A DNA stretch of 64,000 nucleotides from the NCBI RefSeq assembly GCF_019091135.1, contig NZ_JAGXJW010000030.1, positions 32,809 to 96,808 of the forward strand, written 5' to 3'. The notes beneath the pieces are model-generated. The model did no database searches, was not told the origin of the DNA, and worked only from the letters and a program-made list of their open reading frames with translations. Origin of the DNA: Cohnella sp. GbtcB17 (GTDB lineage: Bacteria > Bacillota > Bacilli > Paenibacillales > Paenibacillaceae). Made by a program: the position numbers and the translations under genes. Positions 9,665-18,637 of the stretch are shown here, piece after piece. How positions within the stretch are numbered: the stretch's first letter is position 1; every line of letters starts with the position of its first letter.

Positions 9665-10489
9665 ATGAGAGGCAAAAAGGATCGGCTATGGCCCGTGTTG
9701 GGCACGGTATGCCTGCTGTGCACGGCGCTGCTGCTGCTCGGATTCGGCTGGGCGCTGAAAGATGCGTGGGCGCCGTCGGGAGGGCTGGCGCTTCCTTCGC
9801 CGACGCAGGCGACGCCGCAGCCGGGCGGCGAATGGACGAGCCTGCCGGAGATCAAGGCGATCGCGATCGGCGATTCGCTCACGCGCGGCGTCGGCGACGT
9901 CGCGGGCAAAGGCTACGTGGCGGACAGCCTCGATGAGCTCTCCAAGTCGATGGGCAAGCCGGTTAAGCTGAGCGGCAATCTGGCGGTGAGCGGTCTGGAG
10001 GCCGCCAAGCTGAACGAGCTGCTGGACGGCAAAGCGATGCGGGATGCGGTGGCCGGCGCAAACCTCGTGCTGCTCACGATCGGCGGCAACGATCTGTTCC
10101 GCTCCTCGCAGCAATCGGGTGGATCGATCGCGGAAGGCGGCGGCATCGATCCCGAGCTGGCGAAGCGGCTGCTGCCGACGACCGAGGCGCATCTCAAAGC
10201 CGTGATGACGAAGCTTCGCGCGATCAATCCTTCCGCGAAGATCGCTTATGTCGCGTTGTATAACCCGTTTTACGAGCTTGCGCAGCTGCGGCCTGCGATC
10301 GCGTCCATCTTGGCCGATTGGAACGGCTACGCCGTCAAGCTTGCCGAAGCCGACGGCAACATCGTCGTCGTGCCTACGGCCGATTTGTTCGAGGCGCAGT
10401 CAGCGCGCTATTTGTCCTCGGATCATTTCCACCCGAACGGAGCGGGCTATGCCCGCATCGCGATACGCGTAGCGCAGGCGCTTGATTGA
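9665..10489 (+). CDS. Membrane-anchored SGNH/GDSL hydrolase
   Basis: Serine esterase/lipase-like hydrolase of 274 residues, probably facing the cell wall. A single hydrophobic helix (about residues 9-31) follows a basic N-terminus and has no signal peptidase II box, so it looks like a signal anchor. Block I is AIGDSLTRG with nucleophile Ser71, block III is IGGND, and block V is SSDHFHPN with the Asp/His of the triad. The Ser-Asp-His set is complete. The ATG at 9665 follows GAGGAGGGGGAGG; the upstream extension of the frame (28 codons) is low-complexity and rejected. It is followed after 18 bases by an ABC ATPase gene. Substrate is unknown; peptidoglycan or lipid acyl groups are possible. Confidence 0.85.
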   Translation: MRGKKDRLWPVLGTVCLLCTALLLLGFGWALKDAWAPSGGLALPSPTQATPQPGGEWTSLPEIKAIAIGDSLTRGVGDVAGKGYVADSLDELSKSMGKPVKLSGNLAVSGLEAAKLNELLDGKAMRDAVAGANLVLLTIGGNDLFRSSQQSGGSIAEGGGIDPELAKRLLPTTEAHLKAVMTKLRAINPSAKIAYVALYNPFYELAQLRPAIASILADWNGYAVKLAEADGNIVVVPTADLFEAQSARYLSSDHFHPNGAGYARIAIRVAQALD

Positions 10490-10507
10490 CAGAAAGGAGG
10501 CCGCGGG

Positions 10508-11557
10508 ATGCAAAAGAGCATGACGGCAGAGAATGCAAGCGTTAGCGTTTCGAGTTCGGCCGAAACGGAGCGGGAACGCGAAAGCCGCGTTCTACGAGAG
10601 CCGCCCGTGCTTTCCGTGGAGCATCTGTCCAAGACGATCCGCGGCCGCAAGATCATCGACGATATTTCCTTCGACGTCCGCGCCGGGGAGATCTACGGCT
10701 TCCTCGGTCCCAACGGCTCTGGCAAGACGACGACGATCCGCATGCTGGTCGATCTCATCAAGCCGACTTCGGGCCGCGTGCTCGTCTGCGGCGAGGACGT
10801 GAACAAGCATCCCGAGCGGGCGCTCAGGCATGTAGGCTGCATCGTCGAAAATCCGGAAATGTACGGCTTTATGACCGGCTGGGAAAACCTCGATCTGTTC
10901 GCCCGCATGCAGGAGGGCATCGGCGAAGCGCGCATCGAAGAGGTGGCGAGGATCGTGCGGCTGGATTCGCGCATCCACGACAAGGTCAAGACATACTCCC
11001 TCGGCATGCGGCAGCGGCTCGGCATCGCGCAGGCGCTGCTCGGCGCGCCTAAGCTGCTCATTCTGGACGAGCCGACCAACGGACTTGACCCGAAGGGCAT
11101 CAAGGAGCTGCGGGCGTTTATCGCCGAGCTCGCCGCCGGTGGCATGAGCGTGTTCGTGTCCAGTCACCTGCTGAGCGAGATCCAGCTCCTGTGCGACCGC
11201 GTGGCAATCATCGACGGCGGACGGGTGATCGCGGTGGGCGACGTGCATGACATGATCGCGCAGTCGGAGGCGCATACGCTGTGGCTGTTCGAGGATCCGG
11301 AGGCGGGACGGCGGCTGCTGACGGACGATCCGCGCGTCGAGGTGGCGGACGGGGACCGCGCGCTGCTAGACGAGTCCGTTCTGCTCGCACTGCCGGGCGC
11401 CGTGCCTACCCTCGTGCGTCAGGAGGACATACCGGACGTCGTCGCCCGCTGCGCGTCGGCAGGCGTCGGCGTGCTCGCGGTGCAGCGCGTCGTACCGACG
11501 CTGGAGTCTTTATTTCTCACGTTGACGGGAGGCGAGCGCGATGCGTCGGGATCTTGA
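10508..11557 (+). CDS. ABC transporter ATP-binding subunit (BcrA/CcmA type)
   Basis: Cytoplasmic ATPase of a two-component ABC-2 exporter, 349 residues. Walker A is GPNGSGKT, the signature is YSLGMRQRLG and Walker B is LLILDEPTNGLD. The C-terminal third after the ATPase core is the variable extension seen in BcrA-like subunits. The first 36 residues (Ser/Glu/Arg-rich) precede the usual start of such proteins; the start is kept because a perfect AAAGGAGG lies 8 bases before the ATG. It overlaps the following permease gene by 17 bases. Such pairs export antibiotics or lipids (family knowledge), but no substrate can be assigned. Confidence 0.92.
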   Translation: MQKSMTAENASVSVSSSAETERERESRVLREPPVLSVEHLSKTIRGRKIIDDISFDVRAGEIYGFLGPNGSGKTTTIRMLVDLIKPTSGRVLVCGEDVNKHPERALRHVGCIVENPEMYGFMTGWENLDLFARMQEGIGEARIEEVARIVRLDSRIHDKVKTYSLGMRQRLGIAQALLGAPKLLILDEPTNGLDPKGIKELRAFIAELAAGGMSVFVSSHLLSEIQLLCDRVAIIDGGRVIAVGDVHDMIAQSEAHTLWLFEDPEAGRRLLTDDPRVEVADGDRALLDESVLLALPGAVPTLVRQEDIPDVVARCASAGVGVLAVQRVVPTLESLFLTLTGGERDASGS

Positions 11558-12527
11558 ACTGATCCGCAACGAAACGGTCAAAGTGTGGAAGAAAAAACGG
11601 TTTGCCGTCATCGTCCTTATTTTGCTTGCGCTCGTACCGGTATTCGTGTACGCGCAAATGAAAATCGCGCAGAGCAGCCAGGGCAAGTATGCGGACTGGA
11701 GGGCGGAGCTGCGGCAGCGCATCGCCGACAATACGAACGCGCTCACGAGCGACCGGATTCCCGAGGAGTGGAAAAAATGGCGCGTCGCGCTCGTGCAGCA
11801 GCTGCAGTATTACCTCGACCGGGACGTCAACCCGAATACGCCGAATGCAGTGCGTTTTACCAACACGTTTTTGCAAAATGCCGTCGGCTTGTTTATTCCG
11901 CTTATGGTGCTCGCCGTCGCATCCGACATCGTCTCCTCCGAACGCTCGGGCGGCACGATCAAAATGCTGCTCACCCGTCCGGTCCGACGATGGCGCATCC
12001 TTGCCGCGAAGCTGGTTACGCTCTCGATGTACGTCTCGCTTATTCTCGTGACGACGGCCGCCGTCAGCTACCTCGTATCGGGACTTGTGTTCGGCTACGG
12101 CGGCTGGCGCGAGCCGGTGTTCGTCGGCTTTAAGCTGAACGGCTCGAATATGGATACGACAGGCGTCCATGCGATCGCGCAAGGCGTTTATATGCTGATG
12201 CAGCTCGGACTTGTATGGTTTTCCGCGATGACGGTCGCGGTGATCGCCTTTATGGTATCGGTGCTCGTCCGCAGCACGGCCGCGAGCCTTGTGACGATGA
12301 TGGCCGCCGTCATCTCGGGCTCGATTCTCGCCAACATGGCCTCGTCCTGGCACAGCGCCAAATACTTGTTTAACGTCAACCTCGATCTGTCCGTCTATTT
12401 GCAGGGCTCGCCCCCGCCGATCGAAGGGATGACGCTCGGATTTTCCCTTGCCGTGCTGGCCGTTTGGTCGCTGGCCGCGATCGGGGTGTCGTTCGCCGTA
12501 TTCACGAGACAGGATATTTTAGCTTGA
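11541..12527 (+). CDS. ABC-2 type transporter permease
   Basis: Membrane partner of the preceding ATPase, 328 residues. A hydrophobic helix at about residues 18-35 is followed by an extracytoplasmic stretch of some 75 residues and then five further hydrophobic segments, as in ABC2_membrane_4-type permeases. The motif 'SSERSGGTIKMLLTRPVRR' after the second helix is the family's typical cytoplasmic loop that contacts the ATPase. The start lies inside the ATPase gene behind GGGAGGCGAG, so the two are coupled. No terminator is clear after it; the next gene has its own promoter. Confidence 0.9.
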   Translation: MRRDLELIRNETVKVWKKKRFAVIVLILLALVPVFVYAQMKIAQSSQGKYADWRAELRQRIADNTNALTSDRIPEEWKKWRVALVQQLQYYLDRDVNPNTPNAVRFTNTFLQNAVGLFIPLMVLAVASDIVSSERSGGTIKMLLTRPVRRWRILAAKLVTLSMYVSLILVTTAAVSYLVSGLVFGYGGWREPVFVGFKLNGSNMDTTGVHAIAQGVYMLMQLGLVWFSAMTVAVIAFMVSVLVRSTAASLVTMMAAVISGSILANMASSWHSAKYLFNVNLDLSVYLQGSPPPIEGMTLGFSLAVLAVWSLAAIGVSFAVFTRQDILA

Positions 12528-12582
12528 TGCAGGTGGATAGTTATTCCATTTGTCAATGGCAATTGGAAGTTTTAAGTGCGGG

Positions 12583-12611
12583 TTCGACATCGTTCTTGTC
12601 CATGCTATAAT
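12583..12611 (+). promoter_or_regulatory. Promoter for the small coiled-coil gene
   Basis: TTCGAC, a 17-base spacer and a perfect TATAAT, 24 bases before the ATG at 12635. Confidence 0.5.
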
Positions 12612-12634
12612 CGATTCAAGGACGGTGAGCCACG

Positions 12635-12967
12635 ATGAGCGAAGAGTTGTTAAGGCAGATCGCTGAGAAGCTTGGAGATGTTGTGGGACGGCTGGATCGG
12701 ATGGAGCAGAAGGTGGACCAGATCGACAATAGGCTGGAACGCGTCGAGCAAAAGGTGGATCAATTCGAGCAGAAAATGGACCAAATGGACCTGAGTTTGG
12801 CGCGAGTCGAGCAAAAGGTTGACCGTATCGACACGAAGCTCGACGCTGCTTTCGAACAAGTCGCGAAGAACACCGAGCACGAAGTCGCATTTAACGATCT
12901 TGCCTCCAAGGTGGCGGAGCATACGACGGATATCCGGCTGCTCAAAAAAATCGTCGTTGCCAGTTAA
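12635..12967 (+). CDS. Small coiled-coil protein with repeated EQKVDQ heptads
   Basis: Highly charged 110-residue protein with no membrane segment. Residues about 20-75 repeat the unit 'xxRxEQKVDQxD' four times (RMEQKVDQ, RVEQKVDQ, FEQKMDQ, RVEQKVDR) with hydrophobic residues at heptad a/d spacing, so it should form a long coiled coil, probably an oligomer. The C-terminal 30 residues are less regular. Ribosome site GGACGGTGAG. I do not recognise a function; similar short coiled-coil proteins are common and unassigned in Bacillales. It is not in an operon with parE, which has its own ribosome site and possible promoter. Confidence 0.75.
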   Translation: MSEELLRQIAEKLGDVVGRLDRMEQKVDQIDNRLERVEQKVDQFEQKMDQMDLSLARVEQKVDRIDTKLDAAFEQVAKNTEHEVAFNDLASKVAEHTTDIRLLKKIVVAS

Positions 12968-13067
12968 GGCCAGTCCGGTTAAACTCTATACGTCATCATT
13001 CATGACCGTTTCTGCAACGCGCAGGCGGTTATTTTTATTTGCGGGGCATCATTACATTACGGACGCC

Positions 13068-13097
13068 TTGTGCATTTTCTGCCTTTTAGCTTAAAAT
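13068..13097 (+). promoter_or_regulatory. Possible parE promoter
   Basis: TTGTGC, 18 bases, TAAAAT, about 52 bases before the GTG of parE. The gap just before it contains a weak bulged hairpin near 13007-13030 followed by ATTTTTATTT, which may terminate the coiled-coil gene. Confidence 0.4.
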
Positions 13098-13149
13098 GAA
13101 CGGAAGGCGCGTCCTTGACGGACGCTAGAAGCAGCAAGGAGGATCATTC

Positions 13150-15123
13150 GTGACCGAACAAACAGACCTGTATGCGGAGAGCGCGGCGCAGGCGGGTACG
13201 ACATACGGAGCGGACGACATACAGGTGCTCGAAGGGCTGACCGCCGTCCGCAAGCGGCCCGGTATGTACATCGGCAGCACTACCTCATCGGGCTTGCACC
13301 ATCTTGTCTGGGAGATCGTGGACAACGCAGTCGACGAGCATTTGGCCAAGCATTGCTCGCGGATCGACGTAACCATTCACGGCGACAACTCCGTCACCGT
13401 GCAGGACAACGGGCGCGGCATTCCGACCGGACTTCACAAGACGGGCGTGCCGACGCCCCAAGTCGTCTTCACCATTTTGCACGCAGGAGGCAAATTCGGC
13501 GGCGGCGGGTACAAAAAGTCGGGCGGCCTGCACGGCGTAGGCGCCTCCGTCACGAACGCTTTGTCGGAATGGCTCGAGGTCGAGATTTACCGCGAAGGCA
13601 AGACGCATCGGATGCGCTTCGAGACGTGGATCGACAAGAACGGCAAAGAGCATGTCGGCGAGCCCGTCACGGGCCTCGAGGTGCTCGGCAATACGAACAA
13701 GACCGGTACGAAGGTGACGTTCAAGCCGGACCCAAAAGTTTTTCACGGCAATGTCTCGATCAATTACGATACGCTGTCGGAGCGCCTGCAGGAGATCGCG
13801 TTCCTGAATTCGGGCCTCAAGGTGACGGTCAAGGACCAGCGCTCGGGCAAGGAGGACGTGTTCCACTACGAGGGCGGCGCCAAGCAGTTCGTGCAGTTTC
13901 TGAACGAGGAAAAGACGGTGCTGCACGACGTCGTCCACTTCACCGCGGAGCGCGACGAGATCGAAGTCGAAGTGGCGCTGCAGTACAACGACGGCTACAC
14001 CGAGACGATCGCCTCGTTCGTCAACGCCATTCCGACGCGGGGCGGCGGCACGCATGAGACGGGCTTCAAGACGGCGTATACGCGCGTCATGAACGAGTAC
14101 GCCCGCAAGATCGGCCAGCTCAAGGAAAAGGAAAAGAACCTCGAGGGCAGCGATCTGCGCGAAGGGATGATGGCCGTCATCAACATCAAGATGTCGGACG
14201 TCGAGTTCGTCGGCCAGACCAAGGACCAGCTCGGCAGCGCCTCGGCGCGCAGCGCGGTCGACGCCGTCGTGGCGGAGAAGATGGCCGTGTTTCTTGAGGA
14301 GAATCCGCAGGTCGGCCAGCAGCTCATCCGCAAGTCGGTGCAGGCGTCCAAGGCGCGCGAAGCGGCGCGCAAGGCGCGCGAGGAGATTCGCAGCGGCAAG
14401 AAGCGCAGCGAGAGCGCGAGCCTCGGCGGCAAGCTATCGCCCGCGCAGTCCAAGGATTATACGCGCAACGAGCTGTTTATCGTCGAAGGCGACTCCGCCG
14501 GAGGCTCGGCCAAGCAGGGACGGGATTCCAAGTATCAGGCGATCCTGCCGCTCAAGGGCAAGCCGATGAACCCGGAGAAGGCCAAGCTTATCGACATCCT
14601 GAAGAACGAGGAATATAAGGCGATCATCGCGGCGACGGGCGCCGGCGTCGGCCCCGAATTCGACGTCGAGGAATGCAACTATTCCAAGATCATCATCATG
14701 ACGGATGCCGATACGGACGGCGCGCATATCCAGGTGCTGCTCCTGACGTTTTTCTACCGGTACATGAAACCGCTCATCGATGCGGGCAAGGTGTTCATCG
14801 CCCAGCCGCCGCTGTATAAGCTCACGCGCAAGTCCGGGAAGCTCGAGACGGTGCGCTATGCCTGGACCGACGAACAGCTGCAGAACTACCTGAAGGAGAT
14901 CGGCAAGGGCGCCGAGCTGCAGCGGTACAAGGGGCTTGGCGAGATGAATCCGGAGCAGCTGTGGGAAACGACGATGAATCCGGAGTCGCGCACGCTGCTG
15001 CAGGTGCAGATCGAGGACGCCGCGAAGGCGGAGCGCCGCGTGTCCACGCTGATGGGCGACAAGGTCGATCCGCGCAAGCGCTGGATCATCGACAACGTCG
15101 ACTTCACGGAATACGAGGAATAA
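13150..15123 (+). CDS. parE: DNA topoisomerase IV subunit B
   Basis: ATPase subunit of topoisomerase IV, which decatenates daughter chromosomes with ParC. The 657 residues contain the GHKL ATP site (EIVDNAVDE, NGRGIP, and the lid GGKFGGGGYKKSGGLHGVGAS), the transducer domain, and a TOPRIM domain with EGDSAGG and DADTDGAH. The stretch LKGKPMNPEKA, rather than LRGKILNVEKA, and the partner gene downstream separate ParE from GyrB. The GTG start follows AAGGAGG by 8 bases. The stop is 16 bases before parC, so the two form an operon. Confidence 0.97.
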   Translation: MTEQTDLYAESAAQAGTTYGADDIQVLEGLTAVRKRPGMYIGSTTSSGLHHLVWEIVDNAVDEHLAKHCSRIDVTIHGDNSVTVQDNGRGIPTGLHKTGVPTPQVVFTILHAGGKFGGGGYKKSGGLHGVGASVTNALSEWLEVEIYREGKTHRMRFETWIDKNGKEHVGEPVTGLEVLGNTNKTGTKVTFKPDPKVFHGNVSINYDTLSERLQEIAFLNSGLKVTVKDQRSGKEDVFHYEGGAKQFVQFLNEEKTVLHDVVHFTAERDEIEVEVALQYNDGYTETIASFVNAIPTRGGGTHETGFKTAYTRVMNEYARKIGQLKEKEKNLEGSDLREGMMAVINIKMSDVEFVGQTKDQLGSASARSAVDAVVAEKMAVFLEENPQVGQQLIRKSVQASKAREAARKAREEIRSGKKRSESASLGGKLSPAQSKDYTRNELFIVEGDSAGGSAKQGRDSKYQAILPLKGKPMNPEKAKLIDILKNEEYKAIIAATGAGVGPEFDVEECNYSKIIIMTDADTDGAHIQVLLLTFFYRYMKPLIDAGKVFIAQPPLYKLTRKSGKLETVRYAWTDEQLQNYLKEIGKGAELQRYKGLGEMNPEQLWETTMNPESRTLLQVQIEDAAKAERRVSTLMGDKVDPRKRWIIDNVDFTEYEE

Positions 15124-15139
15124 GAACGGAGAGACTTTT

Positions 15140-17617
15140 ATGAGCTTGCTCGAGAACTTCTTGCCTGCGTTTTTGGAGGAGGTCGTTGGCGACCGCTTCG
15201 GACGCTATTCCAAATACATCATTCAAGACCGCGCGATTCCCGACGTTCGCGACGGATTGAAGCCGGTCCAGCGCCGGATCCTGTACGCGATGTTCGACTC
15301 CGGCAACACGCCGGACAAACCGTATCGCAAATCGGCGAAGACGGTCGGCGACGTCATGGGCAACTATCACCCGCATGGCGACTCTTCGATCTACGACGGC
15401 ATGGTGCGCATGGCGCAGCCGTGGAAGATGGGGCACACGCTCGTCGACGGCCACGGCAACTGGGGCTCGATGGACGACGATCCGCCGGCAGCCATGCGGT
15501 ACACCGAAGCGCGCCTGTCGGCGATCGCGATGGAGCTGCTGCGGGACATCGACAAACGCACCGTCCTGTTCAAGGACAACTTCGACAACACGACCAAGGA
15601 GCCGGTCGTGCTGCCCGCGCGGTATCCGAACCTGCTCGTCAACGGCGTCAGCGGCATCTCCTCCGGCTTCGCCACCGAGATTCCGCCGCACAATCTGCGT
15701 GAGGTCATCGATGCTTGTACCGCACTCATCGACAATCCCGATATGACGGTCGCCGATCTGATGCAGATCATGCGCGGACCGGACTTCCCGACCGGCGGCC
15801 GGATCATGGGCGAGGACGGCATCCGCGAAGCATACGAGACCGGCAAAGGGCGCATCTACGTGCGGTCCAAGACGGCGATTGAGGACATGCGCGGCGGCAA
15901 GCAGCAGATCGTCGTGACCGAGATTCCGTACCAGGTCGTCAAGTCCAAGCTCGTCAATACGATCGATCAGCTGCGGCTGGAGAAGAAGGTCGAAGGCATC
16001 GCCGAGGTTCGCGACGAGAGCGGAAGAGCCGGCATGCGCATCGTGATCGAGCTGAAGAAGGACGCGGACGCCGAAGGCATTCTCGCCTATTTGCTCAAAA
16101 AAACCGACCTCCAGGTCGCTTACAACTTCAACATGGTCGCCATCGTCAACAAGGCGCCGCGCCAGCTTGGCGTCAAGGCGATGCTGGACGCGTACATCGC
16201 GCACCAGCGCGAGGTCGTCACGCACCGGACGCAGTACGATCTGGAGAAGGCGGAAGACCGTGCACACGTGCTCGAAGGGCTCGTCAAGGCGCTTAACCTG
16301 CTCGACGCCGTCATCGAGACCATCAAGGCATCCAAAAACCGCCAGGATGCGCAAAACAATCTGGTCGCGAAGTTCGAATTTTCCGAACGCCAGGCTGATG
16401 CGATCCTGACCTTGCAGCTTTACCGGCTGACCAATCTGGAGATCAACTCGCTCCAGAAGGAACATGCAGACACGATGAAAAAAATCAATCAGCTTCGCGG
16501 CATTTTGAACAATCCGAAGAAGCTGATGGGCGTCATCAAGGACGAGCTCGGCGAGATCCGGGGCAAGTTCGGCATCGACCGGCGCTCCGTCATCCAGGGC
16601 GAGGTCGAGGAGCTCAAAGTCAATCTCGAAGTGACCGTGCCGGCCGAGGAAGTGCTGGTGACGCTGTCGCGCCACGGCTACGTGAAGCGCACAAGCATGC
16701 TGTCGTTCACGCGGTCCGGCGGCGATCTCGGCAGCACCGGGCTCAGGGAAGGCGACCAGCTGCGCTGGAGCCTGCAGCTGAACACGCTGGATTCGCTGCT
16801 GCTGTTCACGCAGAAGGGGATGTATTACCAGCTGCCCGTGCATCAGATCTCCGAGTTCAAGTGGAAGGAAAACGGGACGGCGATCGTCAATCTCATTGCG
16901 CTGCCGAAGGACGACCGGATCATGGCCGTCATCCCGGTTAAGGCCGGCGAGTGGAAGACGCTGGCCGATCTGGGCGAGCAGGGGCCGGCGCTCGTGTTCG
17001 TCACCAAACGCGGTCAGGTCAAGCGCACGCTCATGGCCGAATACGCGACCAACCGGAGCGCGGCGATCGCGGCCGTCAAGGTCGCGGAGGGCGACGAGGT
17101 TCGCTCGGCGTTCCGCAGCGATACGCCGCAGGAGATTCTGCTCGTGACCGAACAGGGGCTCAGCATCCGCATCCAGGAAGCGGACGTCAGCCTCCAAGGC
17201 CGCGTCGCCGGCGGCGTCAGGGGCATCCAGCTGCGCGAGGGCGATGCCGTGACCGACGGACTCCACGTATCGGGCGACGAAGGCGAGATACTCGTCATCT
17301 CGGACTACGGCTACGCCAAGCGCACGCTGCTGCTCGATTATCCGCCGCAGGGCCGCGGGGGCAAAGGCATCCAGACGTTTGAGATCAAGGAGGGCAAGCG
17401 CGTGCGTCCGAACGGCACGCGTATCGTCTCCGCTTATTACGTCAAAGACGACGTGGGCATCGTGACGGCGACGGCCGGCGGTTCGTATGGCGAGTTCCGC
17501 TCCGACAGCACGCCGCTCGAAGATCGCAGAGGCACCGGTAAGCTCGTCGGCGCGATCGATCGGAACGATCCGCTGGCCGAGACTTTCCTCAAGCCGCTGC
17601 CGCCGCAAATGCAATAA
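15140..17617 (+). CDS. parC: DNA topoisomerase IV subunit A
   Basis: DNA-breaking subunit of topoisomerase IV, 825 residues. The catalytic tyrosine is Tyr121 in AAMRYTEARLS. The quinolone-resistance region reads GNYHPHGDSSIYDGMVRM: Ser82 is the usual drug-contact serine, and position 86 is Asp where many ParC proteins have Glu. The C-terminal part carries repeats of the beta-pinwheel type (for example 'VTKRGQVKRT', 'VISDYGYAKRT') that bind and wrap DNA. It follows parE closely behind a GGAGAG site and ends at a strong terminator. Confidence 0.97.
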   Translation: MSLLENFLPAFLEEVVGDRFGRYSKYIIQDRAIPDVRDGLKPVQRRILYAMFDSGNTPDKPYRKSAKTVGDVMGNYHPHGDSSIYDGMVRMAQPWKMGHTLVDGHGNWGSMDDDPPAAMRYTEARLSAIAMELLRDIDKRTVLFKDNFDNTTKEPVVLPARYPNLLVNGVSGISSGFATEIPPHNLREVIDACTALIDNPDMTVADLMQIMRGPDFPTGGRIMGEDGIREAYETGKGRIYVRSKTAIEDMRGGKQQIVVTEIPYQVVKSKLVNTIDQLRLEKKVEGIAEVRDESGRAGMRIVIELKKDADAEGILAYLLKKTDLQVAYNFNMVAIVNKAPRQLGVKAMLDAYIAHQREVVTHRTQYDLEKAEDRAHVLEGLVKALNLLDAVIETIKASKNRQDAQNNLVAKFEFSERQADAILTLQLYRLTNLEINSLQKEHADTMKKINQLRGILNNPKKLMGVIKDELGEIRGKFGIDRRSVIQGEVEELKVNLEVTVPAEEVLVTLSRHGYVKRTSMLSFTRSGGDLGSTGLREGDQLRWSLQLNTLDSLLLFTQKGMYYQLPVHQISEFKWKENGTAIVNLIALPKDDRIMAVIPVKAGEWKTLADLGEQGPALVFVTKRGQVKRTLMAEYATNRSAAIAAVKVAEGDEVRSAFRSDTPQEILLVTEQGLSIRIQEADVSLQGRVAGGVRGIQLREGDAVTDGLHVSGDEGEILVISDYGYAKRTLLLDYPPQGRGGKGIQTFEIKEGKRVRPNGTRIVSAYYVKDDVGIVTATAGGSYGEFRSDSTPLEDRRGTGKLVGAIDRNDPLAETFLKPLPPQMQ

Positions 17618-17665
17618 ATCGCAGCAGCGGGTTAATCATTCGCGGGATGATTTAGCCCCAAAAAA

Positions 17666-17702
17666 GGCAGCACCGGATGTTTCTTGTCCGGTGCTGCTTT
17701 TT
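17666..17702. terminator. Bidirectional terminator between parC and a convergent small ORF
   Basis: GGCAGCACCGGA / TCCGGTGCTGC stem with TTTTT on the plus side and AAAAAA just before it, which reads as TTTTTT on the minus strand. It should therefore stop both parC and the minus-strand small gene ending at 17712. Confidence 0.9.
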
Positions 17703-17711
17703 CATACAGCC

Positions 17712-17888
17712 TCAATCATATGGGCCATCCTGCGGATCGTAACGGTCAATCCACTTCAGCATCATTTCCAACACGAACCAGAGGGGGACCGGCTCCGTCA
17801 GCCGGTTGAGCCACCCCGGATCATCTATAATACCGGCTTCGCGCGCCATGATGCCGATCATCCGTATGCGTTCGTCCTCTACAGCCAT
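17712..17888 (-). CDS. 58-residue conserved-looking small protein, convergent to parC
   Basis: Read on the minus strand, an ATG at 17888 follows AGAAGGAGAGG at good spacing and opens a 58-codon frame ending in TGA at 17712. The product starts MAVEDERIRMIGIMAREAG and ends with DRYDPQDGPYD. It is acidic and helical-looking with a Trp/Leu/Met-rich centre (PVPLWFVLEMMLKWIDRY) and no signal peptide. A TATAAT in minus orientation lies at 17946-17951 and a shared terminator lies directly downstream. Good ribosome site, terminator and amino-acid composition make it a real gene in my view. I do not recognise a family. Confidence 0.7.
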   Translation of the reverse strand: MAVEDERIRMIGIMAREAGIIDDPGWLNRLTEPVPLWFVLEMMLKWIDRYDPQDGPYD

Positions 17889-18041
17889 GAAGACCTCTCC
17901 TTCTTTTCAACCGCACGCAGCGGCAGCGTACCGCCAACTGTCAGCATTATATGTCATAGGCTGTCGTCCCGTACCATACCGTGCGGATTTATGACGTAAA
18001 TCATTAATGCGCTTAATCTATCTTTCGACATCGGGTTTGCA

Positions 18042-18047
18042 TATAAT
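18042..18047 (+). promoter_or_regulatory. TATAAT -10 element of the marR promoter
   Basis: A perfect TATAAT lies 54 bases before the GTG of the MarR gene. No good -35 element is present. The 213 bases between this gene and the divergent small ORF hold only these promoter-like sites. Confidence 0.45.
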
Positions 18048-18101
18048 TAAAGGAGAAGAGATTCGTCGGCATCAATTTCAAAGAGGAGAGGTGATCCAGA
18101 G

Positions 18102-18569
18102 GTGGAACCGGCTGCAGAGTTCGTGAAAAGCTGGATGAAGCTTTCGAAGGATTGGCAATCGCAGATGGAGGCGGAAATGTCCCCCCAGCTGACAGGAGGT
18201 CAGCTTCAAGTATTGGAGCTGTTGCAGGCGAACGAGCCGATGAAGCCCTCCGAGCTGCTGCCGCATCTGGAGACGACGCCGGCGGCTGTGACGACGCTGC
18301 TCGACCGTATGGAGCGCAATGGCCTTGTCAAGCGCACCCGCGACGAGAACGATCGCCGAATCGTATGGATCAGCACGACCGACTTCGGCCATACCGAGCG
18401 CGAACGCGGTCTTCGCATCCGCAGCGACATCGTGAACCGCTCGCTTGACCGGCTGTCAGCCCACAACCGCCAACTGCTCGTCTATCTGATCGGCAAGGTG
18501 TCCGGCACACGAGACAAGAAGCGAATCGCGTCCGGCGAAGAGTCGACCGCCATTCAAGCGACTTCCTGA
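18102..18569 (+). CDS. MarR-family transcriptional regulator
   Basis: 155-residue dimeric winged-helix regulator. The N-terminal helix (residues about 1-25) and C-terminal helices form the dimer interface. The DNA-binding helices are in 'MKPSELLPHLETTPAAVTTLLDRMERNGLVKRTRDENDRRIVWISTT', with the DxR of the wing (DENDRR) present. The GTG start has GAGAGGTGA 8 bases upstream. The gene stands alone between a divergent small ORF and a terminator, so its target may be itself or an unlinked operon. The ligand is unknown. Confidence 0.9.
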   Translation: MEPAAEFVKSWMKLSKDWQSQMEAEMSPQLTGGQLQVLELLQANEPMKPSELLPHLETTPAAVTTLLDRMERNGLVKRTRDENDRRIVWISTTDFGHTERERGLRIRSDIVNRSLDRLSAHNRQLLVYLIGKVSGTRDKKRIASGEESTAIQATS

Positions 18570-18586
18570 AGCCGAAGTCGGGCATG

Positions 18587-18611
18587 AAGCGTTCATGAAG
18601 CGTTCATGTCA
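18587..18611. repeat. Short tandem repeat ATGAAGCGTTC
   Basis: Two adjacent copies of the 11/12-base unit ATGAAGCGTTC lie just past the marR stop and before its terminator. Significance is doubtful. Confidence 0.4.
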
Positions 18612-18637
18612 ATGCGAATACGTTATTTTTCATTTCC

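Noticed and set aside
7492..9909. 805-codon open frame on the minus strand
   Set aside because: Antisense to the second ABC subunit and running through its terminator; a shadow of GC-rich coding sequence.
15380..15400. Asp86 in ParC as a quinolone-resistance change
   Set aside because: Asp at this position is conservative, is normal in GyrA and may be usual in this lineage; the key Ser82 is intact.
15104..17614. 836-codon open frame on the minus strand
   Set aside because: Exactly antisense to parC, with low-complexity composition and no recognisable domain; a codon-bias shadow.
18587..18611. Tandem ATGAAGCGTTC repeat as a MarR operator
   Set aside because: It lies downstream of the marR gene rather than near a promoter, and direct repeats are not the palindromes that MarR dimers bind.
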